A stretch of 64,000 bases of DNA from Oxytricha trifallax (lineage: Eukaryota; Ciliophora; Spirotrichea; Sporadotrichida; Oxytrichidae). The stretch covers positions 42,715 to 106,714 of the forward strand of contig ARYC01001469.1 of the NCBI GenBank assembly GCA_000711775.1. The letters are read 5' to 3'. The position numbers and the translations under genes are program-made. Below, piece by piece: positions 11,505 to 23,451 of this stretch (the first letter of the stretch is position 1; every line of letters begins with the position of its first letter). The notes beneath the pieces are model-generated. The model was not told the DNA's origin and ran no database searches. It saw nothing but the letters and a program-made list of their open reading frames with translations.

Positions 11505-11804
11505 ATGTTGATGCAAAAAGATATGGCCCACAACAATTTAGAAACTAAATCTTCCCACATATTGAATAATTATCTGTGTTCAAAACTAAACCAAAAAGTA
11601 TAGAAATGGGTGGTACCTCATAAAATTGAATTGAAATTCAAGAAAGAAGAGGACGCAAACATATTCATGCTCAACTGGCACAAAGAAAGGTCACTAACCA
11701 CAAATTTTGGAAAGGAGTTTCAAGATGGAAGAAAAGAGAAAACTCGAACATCCAAATTAAGACAAAGAAGATCTAAGGAAGACCTGATTACTTATAATGA
11801 ATAG
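11505..11804 (+). CDS. R3a second ORF, basic protein
   Basis: ATG 11505, open into the 3' tail. Contains HKIELKFKKEEDANIFMLNW followed by a basic Arg/Lys-rich C-terminus (KLRQRRSKEDL). R3c and R3d have a similar small basic protein directly before the tail: RFIKQLSFQVKVRQRKK in R3d, KERQQTKKKKPKKNKK in R3c. A nucleic-acid-binding role is possible from charge alone. Confidence 0.45.
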
Positions 11805-11885
11805 GGCTTGACCCTTATATATTATAATATATTTAAGATTGGGGATCCCCATAGAGACCTTAATGTTATCACATTATTATTATTT
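11801..11885 (+). repeat. R3a conserved 3' tail with hairpin and ATT run
   Basis: AGGGCTTGACCCT hairpin (11803-11815), then GGGGATCCCC and ATAGAGACCTTAATGTTATCAC, ending in (ATT)n. The same order recurs at 25124-24988 (-), 42899-42985 (+) and 44356-44267 (-). A fixed 3' end with a simple-repeat tail is typical of non-LTR retrotransposons or SINEs. Confidence 0.75.
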
Positions 11886-12551
11886 TAAAAAAATGAATAA
11901 CCCGAAAATTCAAAAGAATGAATGCATTTTAAAAAGGAGTATAAGATGCGAGGTTGTAGATAATAATAATAATAAGAATAATAATAATTATAAATAGAAG
12001 AATCTTTATATAATTAAAAAGAAAAAGACACTTACATGGAAGAAAAGAAATAGAATTCACACCATCAATAGAGTTAGCAAGGATATCGTTATAGATTGAG
12101 TAACTACAAAAATCAGGCGATATCAATAAGTTTTAATACTTAAATAATTTGAGAGAAGTCATATACTAGCACAAAGATAAAATTGATAATAAGAAACCCC
12201 TCTTCATGGAATGAGAAAAAACGAACTTTAGAAAATTTCGCTAATAAATAAATGGTGTTCAAGAGCAGACTGAAAATTGGACACACCACACCCGAGAAAA
12301 AGAATGAGCTAATTATAAGCCTCATAGATAAATCTAAAAACACTAGAACAGCCATGCATGTATAAAAGCCGAATAAATAAAATTCAAGAACCTAATATAT
12401 CTTTCAGAGGTTAAATGCAAAGAATTTGATATAATAATTCATGACACAAAGGTTTAGTCTACTTTAACAAAATTGGTGGTGGCTTATTATGCTGTAAAAT
12501 TACCTCGAATAAGAATAAGATAGCCCTAATTAAGATCATGGGAAAGAAAAG

Positions 12552-13712
12552 ATGTCAAAAATAAAAGCCTCGGGTTGGATCTTCGTTCTGAAAAATAATG
12601 AAACTATTGAAAAGATACCAAAGAAGCCTGTCTACTCGAGGATAAAATTCCAGTAAAAAACATACAAGAAAAATTCAATGTAAATTTGCATGAATAAACT
12701 GGAGGAAACTCAGATCAAATAAAAGATATCGGAGAAGTTGCTTATTCTAATAATCCTAAATGACAAAGCCATAGAACTAATGGAGAAAAGGATAGGAGGA
12801 ACAAAATGTAAGATAGATAACAGATTTATGATGGACCTTATGTCATTAAGAGCTTGATAATACTAGTAATTTGCTAAAGCATCATGCTAAACTGCAGAAA
12901 CTGGGTTATTCTCAGAATTATTGAGATTACGAAATGACAGATTGGTAATTCAAAATAATTTCTGTACAGCATTAAATAATAATGATAATAAACTTAATAT
13001 AATCCAGAATTATTTTGAAGCAGGACAATAAGTTACGAGATAATTACCATAAAGTGCTATGCTTTGATTATTATTTATAAACAAGAATTGAATTAGACAA
13101 TAGACTCAGAAGACTGCGGGATAATGAAATTCTTAGTAGTAAATCAATATATATTAGAAATCCTTGAAGAAAAGATATAATATATTTTTTAATTTCGCAT
13201 TAGACTACGTGAACATGAGATATACCAATTAAAGTTAGACCAAAGATACATGAAAATAGAGATTGGGAAATCTGACATTTTAGCAGATAAGGGAGGTAAA
13301 GATCATTAAGATTAGAAATGAATTCTTATCTCTGGTAAAATGAAAATGGATAATAATGCATAAATATTAACTCAGAGGTTGACACGAGGGATGATATGAT
13401 TCTTATGAAAGTAACGAGATATGAGAAGAAGTCGTTTTAGTAAATGAGCGATGCCTGGAGGTAGCAGTAAAATATAAACACAACAAGAAATAATGCATGA
13501 ATGGACAGATGGAAGAAAGGGACTTAGTTCTCATCTGATCACAAAACATGCAAAGCCAGTAGTTGTGTGAGTCTAACCATACAAAACAGTAGGATGAGGA
13601 GATAATCTAAATTTAGATGTCAAACGAGGCCAAGGTTAGCAAAGATGATGTGAAGAATGAAAAGTAGCAATTAAATGAGGAAGAAGCGCTTGTGGAAAAT
13701 AAGAAAGATTGA
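12552..13712 (+). pseudogene. Ulp1/C48-like protease repeat, copy 1 (decayed)
   Basis: Segment 12552-12857 (101 codons) holds ILNDKAIELMEKR, matching VLNDKEIIHLERI in the copy at 58752-60275. A second open segment ending at TGA 13319 contains SEDCGIMKFLVVN, matching EDCGVM and EDYGVM in the other copies. Further downstream come NSEVDTRDDM and a Lys/Glu-rich tail ending at 13712. The order LND motif, then Q-(x)n-DCG with later Arg residues, resembles the Ulp1/SENP cysteine protease core, where the Cys of DCG is the nucleophile. It is retained here, but several frameshifts make the copy a remnant. Confidence 0.6.
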
Positions 13713-16339
13713 AGTAGGTGATTTTAGGGAATTACAAATCAATCAAATTGTTCTTCGTTGAAGTAATGCTATATAATTTACCTTTTGTAATTATCAATCT
13801 ATTTCATTTATCAATGTATTTTATAACATTCATTATAACATCATTCTCATTAATTATATTGTATCAAATGTTTATTAATTAACTTCCTGTTATTTTTGGT
13901 GATTTTTAAGTAATATTATTCTTATAATTTGATTAAATTATGAAATGATACCTGAACTAATATGATAAAATAAGTTAATTACTGTTTATAAAATAGTATA
14001 ATATGTAATCACATATCGATTTCCTTTTCATTAATCGTTAAATAATATGAGTAATTATAAAAAAATTACTGTTAACTTTATTTAAAATGTAAAGAATATA
14101 TTGGTTTCTTTTTAAGTGAGAAATGTTTATGAATAAATATTGATAACTTATTTTTTAAAAAATTATTAATAACTAAATTTAAGTTTTAAATTTGAGTATA
14201 TTAGTCAACTGAATATGTATTGCTTATTTTAAAAGAGTACTATTCATTTGTAATATATGCTTGTTAATTTCAAGTAAGACTTATAGTGAAAAATACTATA
14301 TCAGCCTCTATTTAATGCAATTGCCTTAGTATATTATTATTTTCGATTAATATAATATAGAATTTTATAGGTAAAAATGCTTCAAATTTAAAACACAAAA
14401 GTAACACAATATATAAAAGGGTTAAGTTTATTTTCATTAATTCCTGTAAAATCAGCTACAACAAAAAAGAACATTAAGGCTTTACAACACATGATTTATA
14501 ATGTATATCATCTTAAGTTTACTTTCTAAATGTTTTATGATTTTGAAAATATTCAAATTTAAAATTTAAAACAATGAAGTGAGATTTTATATAGAAGGTT
14601 TTGGTTCATAAAAAGAATACTAGTAATTGTCAATACAATGCCTTAAATAAAGTGACTATGGACAGATAACTGCTTAACATTCAGTGAGCTCATATAAGTC
14701 ATGCTTTTATTTTTTTTCTACCAATGTTACTGGATACCTTTTTGAAAGAATTATTATATGTGAAAAGCCATCAAAACGTTTAGAAGGAATGGTTTCAGTT
14801 AAATGATTAATTTAGTTCAAATATAAAGCATGATAAAATGAATATAAGTCATAAAACTTTGTAAATTCCTAACTTAATTTATTATCAATAGAGTTGTGAA
14901 TAACTTTAAAACGAAGAGGATGCTATTCTTTTATCATTAGGTAAGTAATTTTAGGCAAGTATCACAAGGAAATAAATAGAAAACTTTACAATTAAAAGAA
15001 GCAAAAGGTAGAAAATAGTGTTGAAAGTTAATTAAAATAATTAATTATGAGCATATCAAAAGAGAAAGAAAATAGATTAATTAATATAAAACCAATTTGA
15101 TGAGATATTAGTATGTAGAAGTTAAATGCTAAAACTTTTAATGAGAATATTAAATTTCTTGTATAGCATTCTACTTATTTTAATTTTGGGTTAACTAATT
15201 AGAATGTTTTGAGTTTAAGCTTATATGAAGTCTTAAATTTATTTGATTTAGCATTTATCAGACTTAAGATAGCGATTAAACCTTTTACTCAGCTACAAAA
15301 ATGACTTATCCTTCTCTCATCCTTTGAACGAGTCAATTTTCTTTAAACCCATCAGATTTTATAGCAGTTGACCTACTGAGCTTTCTATTCCTTATTATCC
15401 TTTTATGAATAAATCTAACATAGATTTTTATTAATTGTGAAGACGGTTATATAATATTAGGTGTTTTTTATCAGTTTATAGTATGATAAGAAATAAAGAA
15501 AATAAATTCCAAATACAAATAATTTAATTTAAAGTGAATTTCATGAGAGATGTTAATCCTGACTAACCATTATTTTAGTAATTCGTTGAGTATCATGAAT
15601 ATTACTATTGAAAGATTTTATTTTTATGATAAATAAACAATAATAACAAAAATACTCAAACAAAAGCCTCACAAGGTTCGTAATTAAACATATTAATATC
15701 CAATAATCAATTATATTATAGATTGTTCACAGTAAATAGAATAATATTTCAAAAATAATAATTTATAAGTTATTTATATTGCTTCTATTGAAAGAAGTAT
15801 TGCTTTCTTTATTAAAGAATTAACAAATAATAATAGTAATAATGGTATTAAAGTAATTTTGTTGAGTAAGATTCAATAACCTTTACAAAAAGAAGAATTT
15901 TATGAAATGGAATCAATCATAACAAGATTATTCAGATATTAACAACTTTATATAATAAATTAGCCGGGGTTTCATAATCTGGAAAAAAAATAGGAATTTA
16001 TGATTAATCAATGATTTTCATCATTATACAATTAGAATATCTAAAAGTACCTTAATTCATTTCTATTTTTTGTAAAATATGATATTATTTACACAAATAA
16101 ATAACTATTAATGCAATAACATCGAAATTAGATTAATGAAATTATAGTTTACATATAAGTTAAAATCTTTCATATATACCATAAATGCAAAATACTCTTT
16201 AAAATACAATTAAAATCAATTTTCAATAAAAGGAGGATCTAAGGTTTTATTTTAGTGTTTACATGCAATAGCTAAATTACAGAAAAGTATATAAATTTTT
16301 TATTATATGCTATTTTAGGCCAGCAAGAAATGTTATTAG
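13713..16339. other. AT-rich stretch, nothing recognised
   Basis: 2.6 kb of very AT-rich DNA. I found no long TGA-free frame of normal composition, no repeat shared with the window and no RNA gene. Confidence 0.45.
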
Positions 16340-16485
16340 TCAATTAATGAAAGATAGATAAACATGAATAAATAATAAATAATTGTCATTATTTGTTATT
16401 ATTTTATTAAACTGTTGTCTTTTTAATGATTCTGACAATTTGACTTTCAAAATATTGAATATTATTTTGTTATTATATAGATTAT

Positions 16486-16830
16486 TGCTTGCACAAAATT
16501 GATTCAGAATATTTATTTCTAGTCTTATCTGAAGAATTTCCAAAATCATGGAAGAAAATTTATTATGTTTACTATAAGTTTGGGAAATTGAGTTTAAGTT
16601 TGTCATTGTTATTAATGTTGTCATTGTTGCTATTACTGCTACTATTATTGTTGCTATTATCAGTTTTATATTCAATTTTAAATTTATTGTTCTTATGTCT
16701 TCTACAAAGTGAAAAAAAACTGATATTTAAAATTAATGTCAATAATAACTTGCTGCATATTTTGACATTAGTAAATCAAATTATGATGAAATATTAATTT
16801 TTAATTTAAATATTCGAATAAATTATATTG
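16486..16830. repeat. R2 repeat, degenerate copy with simple repeats
   Basis: Begins CAAAATTGATTCAGAATATT and has ATTTCCAAAATCATGG and later AAATCAAATTATGATGAAAT, following the R2 order. An expanded TTGTTATTA/TGCTATTAC run makes the middle look like a Leu-rich ORF, which is not a real gene. Confidence 0.5.
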
Positions 16831-17228
16831 TCTTGTCAATTTTTTTATGTTTAATATTTAGAACTTAAATAATTTCCAATACTTAAACATATTATATTTC
16901 TTTTGTAAGATGTGGGAATTTATTTTATCTATATTAATTTCTTCATGATAATATTTAATTTATTACCATTCAAAGAGTTTGCTTTTAAATTAATTTTTAC
17001 AGCTTTCTATCTTAATTTTCATCTCTTTCTTTGAAACTTCCTCTACTCTTTAGCGTGTTATTTATTTTGGCTCACTTGTTCTCATGTTAAGCTGTGTATA
17101 TATTTTAATCATATAAGCTTATGATTTATTCTTTTTTTTATAAGGATTCTTAAGTCATAATATGTAGATAGTAAGATTTTAATAATGATAACAAATACTT
17201 CATTGATTCCATTTGATATCTGAATAAA

Positions 17229-17735
17229 TCAAGAATATTTGAGGTGGATGAAAGGATCTCTCTTATTGTTGCGAGGACTTGCAAAAGCCATATCGTCGTC
17301 TTCAATTTATTTTAAAATCATGTTATGACTATATATTATAAAGGTATGATTAATATTATTTTAGGATGACTTTATCATAGGAGACTACACATTTGTATAT
17401 GACTATTTAGATGTTATGAAATCCAATTCGAACAAACTTAATCTACGTAGACTACTCCTTGGGAAGTCGCATGTGGCCACTAATATTTCAAAAATTGCTA
17501 TAATAATCCTCTTCTTTGCCAAATTCTCACAAAGAACTTTGCCATGAATCATCTCATCTTTAGATGACAAAAAATGCCTATCTTCAAAAAGAATTTCTAA
17601 AACTAGGCCTAGTCAATTTGCATCATCAAAGGACACTTGCTCAAAATATTCCCATCTTATAGAAATTAAGGTCTAAATATGATATTAAAGGGAATTTATT
17701 CCAGCTATTTTTGCAAAATCTTATATTTATCAGTA
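17229..17735 (-). pseudogene. hypothetical gene remnant, one in-frame TGA
   Basis: Minus-strand frame stopping at 17229 and open to about 17735 except for TGA at 17613-17615. Protein-like on both sides: QTLISIRWEYFEQVSFDDAN before it, LGLVLEILFEDRHFLSSKDE and KRIIIAIFEILVATCDF after it. Composition is clearly non-random in this AT-rich area. No family recognised. Confidence 0.45.
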
Positions 17736-17739
17736 CTAT

Positions 17740-18282
17740 TTTCCATTTCTTAGATTATTTTCATTATTTCGTTTCAGCTTTTGAAATATTAAACCTATCC
17801 TAACAATAATCAGCTTTAATTTCTTACATTCAGAATCTTTTTTTTTAAATAATTTAGAGCTTTGAAACCTTGATATGTTTTCAAGAATGGCTTGCCAACA
17901 TTATATAGCTTTTACAACTAAATTTATGAGCCACTTATTAGTAAGACATGCCTATCTTTTCACTAGAATTTTTGCATGCAACTCTATTAATATTTTTTTA
18001 AATATTAATTATTTAGTAAAATAAATATCACTGATAACTAGATTCAATCAAGTATTGAGTATAATTTCATTAGTAGTGAATGAATCTGTTGGCATTATCT
18101 CATGATATGTAAACTGTGGAATACGCTTAATATATTTGAAGGTTTTTTAATATTCATTCAGCACATATAAATTTATCTAAATGCATAATTATAAAAATAA
18201 AATAAATTTTAGGTCTTTTATACCCTTGATATTATAATATGAAATCTATTTATTAAATCAAAAGGTTTTATTATGACTATCA
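17740..18282. other. AT-rich spacer, nothing recognised
   Basis: No gene, repeat or RNA seen. Confidence 0.45.
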
Positions 18283-18600
18283 CAGATTTAATTTAGAATT
18301 CTAATCTCTAGCTCTATCTATAGTATTGCCAAAATAGTGGCAGTTAGTTTTTTTCTGTTCTAATTTAATCAAACTTTTGGGGTTTATATTTAAAGAGGAA
18401 GTTGTTGATGAAGTTAAAGAAGTTGATAAAATAAGATAAATTTCAAAATTTTCAAAATAATTCAACAATAAGAAAGATGACTTGAAAATAGTGATGTTTA
18501 AAATTCACAATATTAAAGATAACTTACTCCATATTTAGTGTTAAGTAAATCAATTTCTAATTAAAAATAAATATTCAAATCTAATATTGAAATATTAAAA
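18283..18600. repeat. R2 repeat copy
   Basis: Similar over its whole length to 4802-5113. Shared blocks include TTGCCAAAATAGTGGCAGTT, GTTGTTGATGAAGTTAAAGA, AAATCAATTTCTAATTAAAA and ATTCAAATCTAATATTGAAA. Not flanked by TBE sequence here, so R2 is an independent repeat. Confidence 0.75.
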
Positions 18601-19590
18601 ATATTCGTATAAATCAGACACAAATAAAGGTACAACACTCACTTAAAAGACAAATAACAAAATTTACATCTTTAAATATTTAAAATAAAATAAAAAGTTT
18701 ACAGAATATAATTGAAATCTATAAAAATTGTATTGAAGCTTTTATACATAATGTTTTGAAAAACTAATTGCGGTTAATTTATTGTAAATTTGTTTAGATA
18801 TTGTGCTTTTAAATTTTTTTTTTTATAATGATCCTAATTGACAAGACTGCAGGACTCACAAGATAATTGCTTCACAGGGACACACAAGTAGGGGAATTAG
18901 AAATTGTAATAATGCATGAAGATGAAAATGATAGAGATGATAAATAGGATAATATAGTTTTTTAAATTTCCATTTTTGACTATAATAATAAATATTCTGA
19001 TTAACTTTAATTAAATTATTAATTTACTAAGTTTTCCAAATTATAAATTATGGATATTTATAGAACGAGAACTTTTTCATTGACTCTCTGGAATTCCATG
19101 TCTTAATCGGGTAATTCACTAGTGAGTTGATTTTTGTAGTATCTCTAAATATATTCTTAGTGAATTATGGTCGACATCTTATTGAGTACTGTTGTCCTCT
19201 CTGTGTATTCATTACGTATCTGCATTATCATCATGTATTTTTCTTCCTCAGCCAAGTTAAATAAAATGCCTAAAATTAAAGCTTGGGATAAAAAATAATA
19301 AATCGAACAAGTCTATTTGATTATTTCATATAATATAAAATATATAAAAATAATTATATGCTTCTGGGTACTCTATTACTATACCAATTCCTGGAGGAGC
19401 AAATGAAATTACAGTGTGGTATTCAGTTCATATTTTGAACTATTTTTAATAGTGTTTTAGTATCAATAACCTCATCCTTTTACTAACAATAAAACTTCCT
19501 ATTCCTGTTTTTTGTTTAAAGTATAGTTTTTGAGAGACATTTAAAAGCAAGGTAAGCTGTAGCACTTCAATCATGTTGTTTATTTCAACC
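18601..19590. other. AT-rich spacer, nothing recognised
   Basis: A minus-strand frame at 19446-19631 (MNFKYLVTNQHWIEVEIN...) is short and overlaps the end of the better frame at 19591-20151; I do not call it separately. Confidence 0.4.
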
Positions 19591-20260
19591 TCAATCCAAT
19601 GTTGATTAGTCACTAGATACTTAAAATTCATGGCTTAAATATATTTTTTTTTAAATCATTTATATTTTATATTTATTTGATGACTTCATGATTATTTAAT
19701 GAGTCATCAGTTTTAGTTGCTCCGTCATTGATTTGATTTATTGATTATTCTTGTTTAGCTCTTAAATTTCTTGGGAGTTTGGGTTCTTGGGCTTCTTTAA
19801 GATTTCAAGTTCATCTACCATTCCATTTATTTAGTATGGGGTTTTATTGTGGCTTGCGAAGGACTTTGTATTTTTATCAAGTTCTTCATTCTAATCAATC
19901 ATAACCAAATCATATTAGCTAATTGCTTTAAAGAGTTAAAGTAGATTTTATGAGTATTTTCTATTTAATTCTAAAATTAGCTCTGAGCTGATTTATACCG
20001 ATTTTGTACTAAATATTAAGCACTATTTTTGGATGTTATTCCTTGATACCAAACATGTTAAAAGTTTATTTCTTTTGTGATTGCTTAAATAATAATCTGT
20101 AAAGTTGTTTGAATAACAGCGTGTTAAAGCTCTATATTGAAAAGTAAGCTTTCAGTTTAGTTTGCATATTCATGTTAATCAACTCCTCTAAATTAAAGTT
20201 GTAATTCATCTCTGATATTCTATATCTTGTATATGATAAAAACTTGCTTTAAAACTTCAT
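19591..20260 (-). pseudogene. hypothetical gene in two overlapping frames
   Basis: Two minus-strand frames. One runs from ATG 20258-20260 (ISEMNYNFNLEELINMNMQT) and stops at 19910. The other is TGA-free for 186 codons from 20151 to 19591 and carries the better protein: RNNIQKQCLIFSTKSVQISS, YDLVMIDQNEELDKN, NGMVDELEILKKPKNPN. A frameshift near 20150 would join the start of the first to the second. The string YDLVMID is reminiscent of receiver domains, but the neighbouring conserved positions are absent, so I do not assign one. Confidence 0.45.
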
Positions 20261-20954
20261 ATTGAGCTAAGCTATATGAGTATTTTATTAAAAAAATTAT
20301 TATTAAAATTTTAGAACCCCTAATAACCAAGTTAAATTATTTGACAAACTAATGATAAAAAATTTATAGATGTTGTTAAAGGAGATATATTTTATTTTCT
20401 TAATAAAATATATAACTCCAAGACGTATATGTCTACTTGAGAGCAAGGTTGAAGACATACATCATTTCTGATAATCATTCCTCCCCATTTCAATTTGATT
20501 ACAATTTAATAATGTAAGATGCATAATAAATGAATAATTTTATAAGTATAATATAAAAAATTGAAACTTTTTAAAAAATTCAATGATAATATTTGTCTTT
20601 ATTGTTAATTACCATTTTTAGTAAGCAAGAAAAAATTAATAGAAAGAATATATATATAATATTGAAACGGCTATTTTTCCATATCGTGCTGTATTTAAAT
20701 ATTATGATTTTATGTCATTTCTGAGAAATTAAATTAATTATGCTAGATTATAAATTGAGATCTATTTTCAACAAAAGGTCTAGAGACTATCTACAATATC
20801 AAATTCAAGATTTTAAAGGACTTTTAAAAAGCTTAATATTAGTATTAATTTAAATCATCAACTTATTTGATAAAAGAATTTAAGAATTGGGAGAAATGAA
20901 AAATAAATGCACCAACAACTAATTATATGAAATTAATCTAATTACAATTTTCTC
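20261..20954. other. AT-rich spacer, nothing recognised
   Basis: Lies upstream of the 19591-20260 frames and downstream of the GC-rich gene end at 20955. No feature seen. Confidence 0.45.
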
Positions 20955-21584
20955 TCACTAATTAAACTACTAATCAATCTCTTCAATGACGGCTTTCACT
21001 GACTACTGATGCACTTGGGAGTACTTGCCTCGTCTGATCTCCTCTGCCTACGGCTTGATGTTCGCGGTGTACCAGGCAAGGAGCTTGTCCGCCTCCAGGG
21101 TCTCGCACTGCTTCGCGAGGAGGGTGAGGATCTTCTCTGGGAGCAGGGGACACTTGGCGAAGATCTTCCTGAGGAATGTGTGCAGCTGGTCTTCGGAGTT
21201 CTCCTGTATAAGCTGCAGACGGTCCTGTATCTCTTGGATCTTTGACTGAGGAGTGAGCTTCTTGTAGAGGCCGGGGTTGCTCTTCTTCAACGATTGCTCG
21301 ATGTTCTGCTTGTAGTGTTGGAGATCTGAGCGTACTCCTGTTACCACCTGCCAGTGCCATGCCATGAGTGCCTCAGCCTCGTGAGCTGCGGGAGCCCCCG
21401 ATCTTCTCATGACTTCGTTGACCCTGGGCAGCTCTGGAAATGACTCGAGGTGATGTCTGTACTCGTGAATTAGAGCTAGCTGATCTCTGACTTGTAGGAG
21501 GGACTCATGATCTTGGCCTCTTCCTGGGAGCTGGTGGTCTTGTCATCCTGAGAGTGTTTTTATCTCTGTAGGGTTTGGTGCCAT
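20955..21584 (-). CDS. GC-rich gene end, hypothetical, one in-frame TGA
   Basis: A frame running from ATG 21582-21584 (MAPNPTEIKTLSG) meets TGA at 21543-21545, then stays open for 196 codons to TGA 20955-20957. The long part is clearly coding: EYRHHLESFPELPRVNEVM, then helix-rich sequence such as SKIQEIQDRLQLIQENSED and KCPLLPEKILTLLAKQCETL, ending VIEEIDQQFNQ. TAG and TAA codons near the end are read as Gln. Base composition is much more GC-rich than the surroundings. The family was not recognised. The early TGA may be a nonsense mutation, a start further downstream, or an unrecognised IES/intron boundary. Confidence 0.65.
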
Positions 21585-21714
21585 GTTTTGTCTAATCAAA
21601 TTCAAATGTTTAAATTAATATATTACAGAGAGTCGTTAATTTAGTGTAATTAAGCGGTATAAATATAATAGGTCTGATCAAAATACTTACCTCAAATTTT
21701 CAACATATGATTTT

Positions 21715-21880
21715 TTGCGAATCAGTATTGCAAACGATGACAAAAAAAAATTTTTCTCTTGAGGGGGTGGCAGGGGCACCACGCGATTCTCCACATTTCA
21801 TTTTACGGAAATGGAGTCTCCGACTCAGACATCTATCCCAGGGGCCTAGATAATCAAGCATCATTATTGGGGTAGAAATG
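21715..21880 (-). repeat. unit D, copy 1 (follows transposase-like fragment)
   Basis: Related to 38310-38500 (-), 48735-48885 (-) and 55490-55650 (+). Minus-strand landmarks: ATGATGCTTGATTATCTAGG and GGGATAGATGTCTGAGTCGG. A minus-strand frame reads MMLDYLGPWDRCLSRR here and MMLDYLSPQDKCQRRK at 38 kb. It always lies just downstream of the transposase-like C-terminus where that is present. Confidence 0.6.
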
Positions 21881-21932
21881 TTGGGCTAAATTATGGAGAT
21901 CTTGAATACCATATCAACTTGGCAAGTTTTAA

Positions 21933-22190
21933 TCAGACATTCCTCAAGCTCAAGTGGTCCAGGGCCGCGACCAGGGTCCTCTGGAACTCGCTCTGAAGCC
22001 AGTGCCTGTATATCTGCGAGATTAGGAGGGCCAGGTGTGCGATGTACTCTCGTAGTTGCTTCCTATATGGGTTACGATAAGCGAGCCTTGCTTAGTAGCG
22101 CTGGCGGATCCTCCTCTAAGCTAGAAGGAATTCCTCTGGACAGCAGTGTATTCGCCTAGGCGGATTCTCATCTAATATTAAAGTATATCA
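21933..22190 (-). pseudogene. unit U, copy 1: transposase-like C-terminus
   Basis: TGA-free minus-strand frame ending at 21933 with PYRKQLREYIAHLALLISQ and HWLQSEFQRTLVAALDHL. It aligns with the C-terminus of the DD34E protein at 54825-55403 (SYRKQLRRYVQALAMQLSHL ... LVDALSLQDI). The catalytic part is not visible in this block. Lies downstream of unit V on the same strand. Confidence 0.6.
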
Positions 22191-22251
22191 CTTACTCAAT
22201 GAGTCTTACTTGTAGTCTACTAAAGGAGTCTTGAACGGCCTCAATATCTGC

Positions 22252-22692
22252 TCATGCGATAGGATCGGATGTAGCTGCAGTGTGATCAGTGTTAGCAAAG
22301 TTTTTCATGATGATTGCAGCAAGGATATTGTCCTCAATATTGCGGTTAGGGAAGCTAGTCGTTGGACATTTGAACAAGCCAGCTAAGGATATTGACAGTC
22401 TCGGAAATGTGATGCATGCTCTCGCCAATAGGCGCTTCACCTTGGGCTTGAGGGAAGGTTGTGGTGTCTTCATAGAGGACGGCACTAATCTTGCTGTAGG
22501 TCATAGCAACATATGAAGTCAAAGGAACATCTCCTACAGTTTGGTCTAAGAATCTCAAGTGATCGAGGACCAGAGTGTCCGTTAGACCGTCTAGATTAAA
22601 GAACCAGTAATAGGTGCGTAGGTAGGGGATCTCCACATCCTCCACCAGGCTTAGCTGAGGGCGTCGTCTCCAACTGATTTCTCATAGCATGG
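22252..22692 (-). CDS. unit V, copy 1: hypothetical MDS-like coding block
   Basis: Minus-strand coding block with YLRTYYWFFNLDGLTDTLVL and YVAMTYSKISAVLYEDTTTF, paralogous to 50069-50455 (DVAMTYSKINAVLYEHSTTF). After about codon 70 an indel moves the homology into another frame (TTSFPNRNIEDNILAAIIMK). It ends near a GTAAG at about 22229, where a 39-base GT...AG segment separates it from unit U. Family not recognised. Confidence 0.6.
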
Positions 22693-22755
22693 ATAGGGCC
22701 CACATCAGAGATGGTTTTAGTGGTTGCAGTTGTCATCTTCTACTATTAGGTTTAC
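22693..22755. other. candidate 63-base IES between W and V, pointer ATAGGGCCC
   Basis: Direct repeat ATAGGGCCC at 22693-22701 and 22756-22764. Removing one repeat plus the 54 bases between keeps the minus-strand frame of unit W running into V (…VKDGGP then IHAMRNQL). The paralogous block has a different, longer AT-rich insertion at the same point (about 50452-50549). This is the pattern expected of an IES in Oxytricha. Confidence 0.6.
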
Positions 22756-23186
22756 ATAGGGCCCCCATCTTTAACCTCGGGCGTGTCTGCCCTATTTGGT
22801 AGTGTCGTTCTCGATCGTAAGGTCTGATCCATCGTTTCATCTTCGCCCCCTTCGCACATGAAGGTGCCATCTGTGGGAAATGTGAGCTTTCTAACGGCTG
22901 CCCGCATCTCAATGCTGTGCTCGACGATCTCTCTGTGGTGGGTGGTGACATTGTCGCCGAAGATGGTGGCCACCACGTCGTGAATCTCCTTCTATGATCT
23001 CTCTCCAACGGTCATGTTGTCCAGGAGGCAGCGGAGCCTGGCCTCGAAGATGGCGGCGTCGAGGGTGTAAGTGGGCGCGATGTACGCCTGCATGTTGGGA
23101 GAGAGCTACTGCATGTCCAGCTCGACTGTCTCGCATGAGAGGAAGGGTATAATGTCATTAGACACTCTGTTATCAGGGCTCAGCAT
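22756..23186 (-). CDS. unit W, copy 1: N-terminal coding block
   Basis: From ATG 23184-23186 (MLSPDNRVSNDIIPFLSCET), coding through NMQAYIAPTYTLDAAIFEAR and EIHDVVATIFGDNVTTHHRE. TAG codons within are read as Gln. Strongly GC-rich. Paralogous to 50552-50960, where the frame reads LLENIQLKRHSIHSIVEIVK. AT-rich DNA begins just upstream of the start, as expected for the 5' end of a gene-sized segment. Family not recognised. Confidence 0.65.
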
Positions 23187-23267
23187 TAGTCTAGGTGGGA
23201 TTAGTTTTTATTATAATAATTAGTAGAGGATATAAAGAATAAAATTTAACTCAAATCACACAATTAA

Positions 23268-23296
23268 TTTGGTTGCTTTTTAATTTGTGAGGACCC

Positions 23297-23335
<39 letters not shown>

Positions 23336-23372
23336 GTACTAATGTAATTAAACTAAAAGCAACCAAATATTT
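23268..23372. repeat. inverted repeat around a TA run
   Basis: TTTGGTTGCTTTT (about 23269) and AAAAGCAACCAAA (about 23357) form a perfect 13-base inverted repeat enclosing GAGGACCCCCC and a (TA)n run (about 23300-23332). The second U-V-W block has a decayed version at about 51055-51140. Confidence 0.7.
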
Positions 23373-23451
23373 AATAATAATAAAAATACTAAATTTATTT
23401 AAATTTGAATTTAAAATAAGCAATCACTTTATTCCCATTGATTTCGGGGTT

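Noticed and set aside
16340-16797. Leu-rich frames on both strands
   Set aside because: Caused by TTG/TTA/CTA simple repeats inside a degenerate R2 copy.
19910-20151. Two-component receiver domain from YDLVMID
   Set aside because: Only one motif resembles the family; the other conserved Asp, Thr/Ser and Lys positions are not found.
21009-21249. Plus-strand frames opposite the GC-rich gene
   Set aside because: Shadow frames of the minus-strand coding sequence, which has the better composition and Gln-coded TAG/TAA.
22733-23136. Arg/His/Pro-rich minus-strand frames
   Set aside because: Shadows of the unit W frame; composition atypical.
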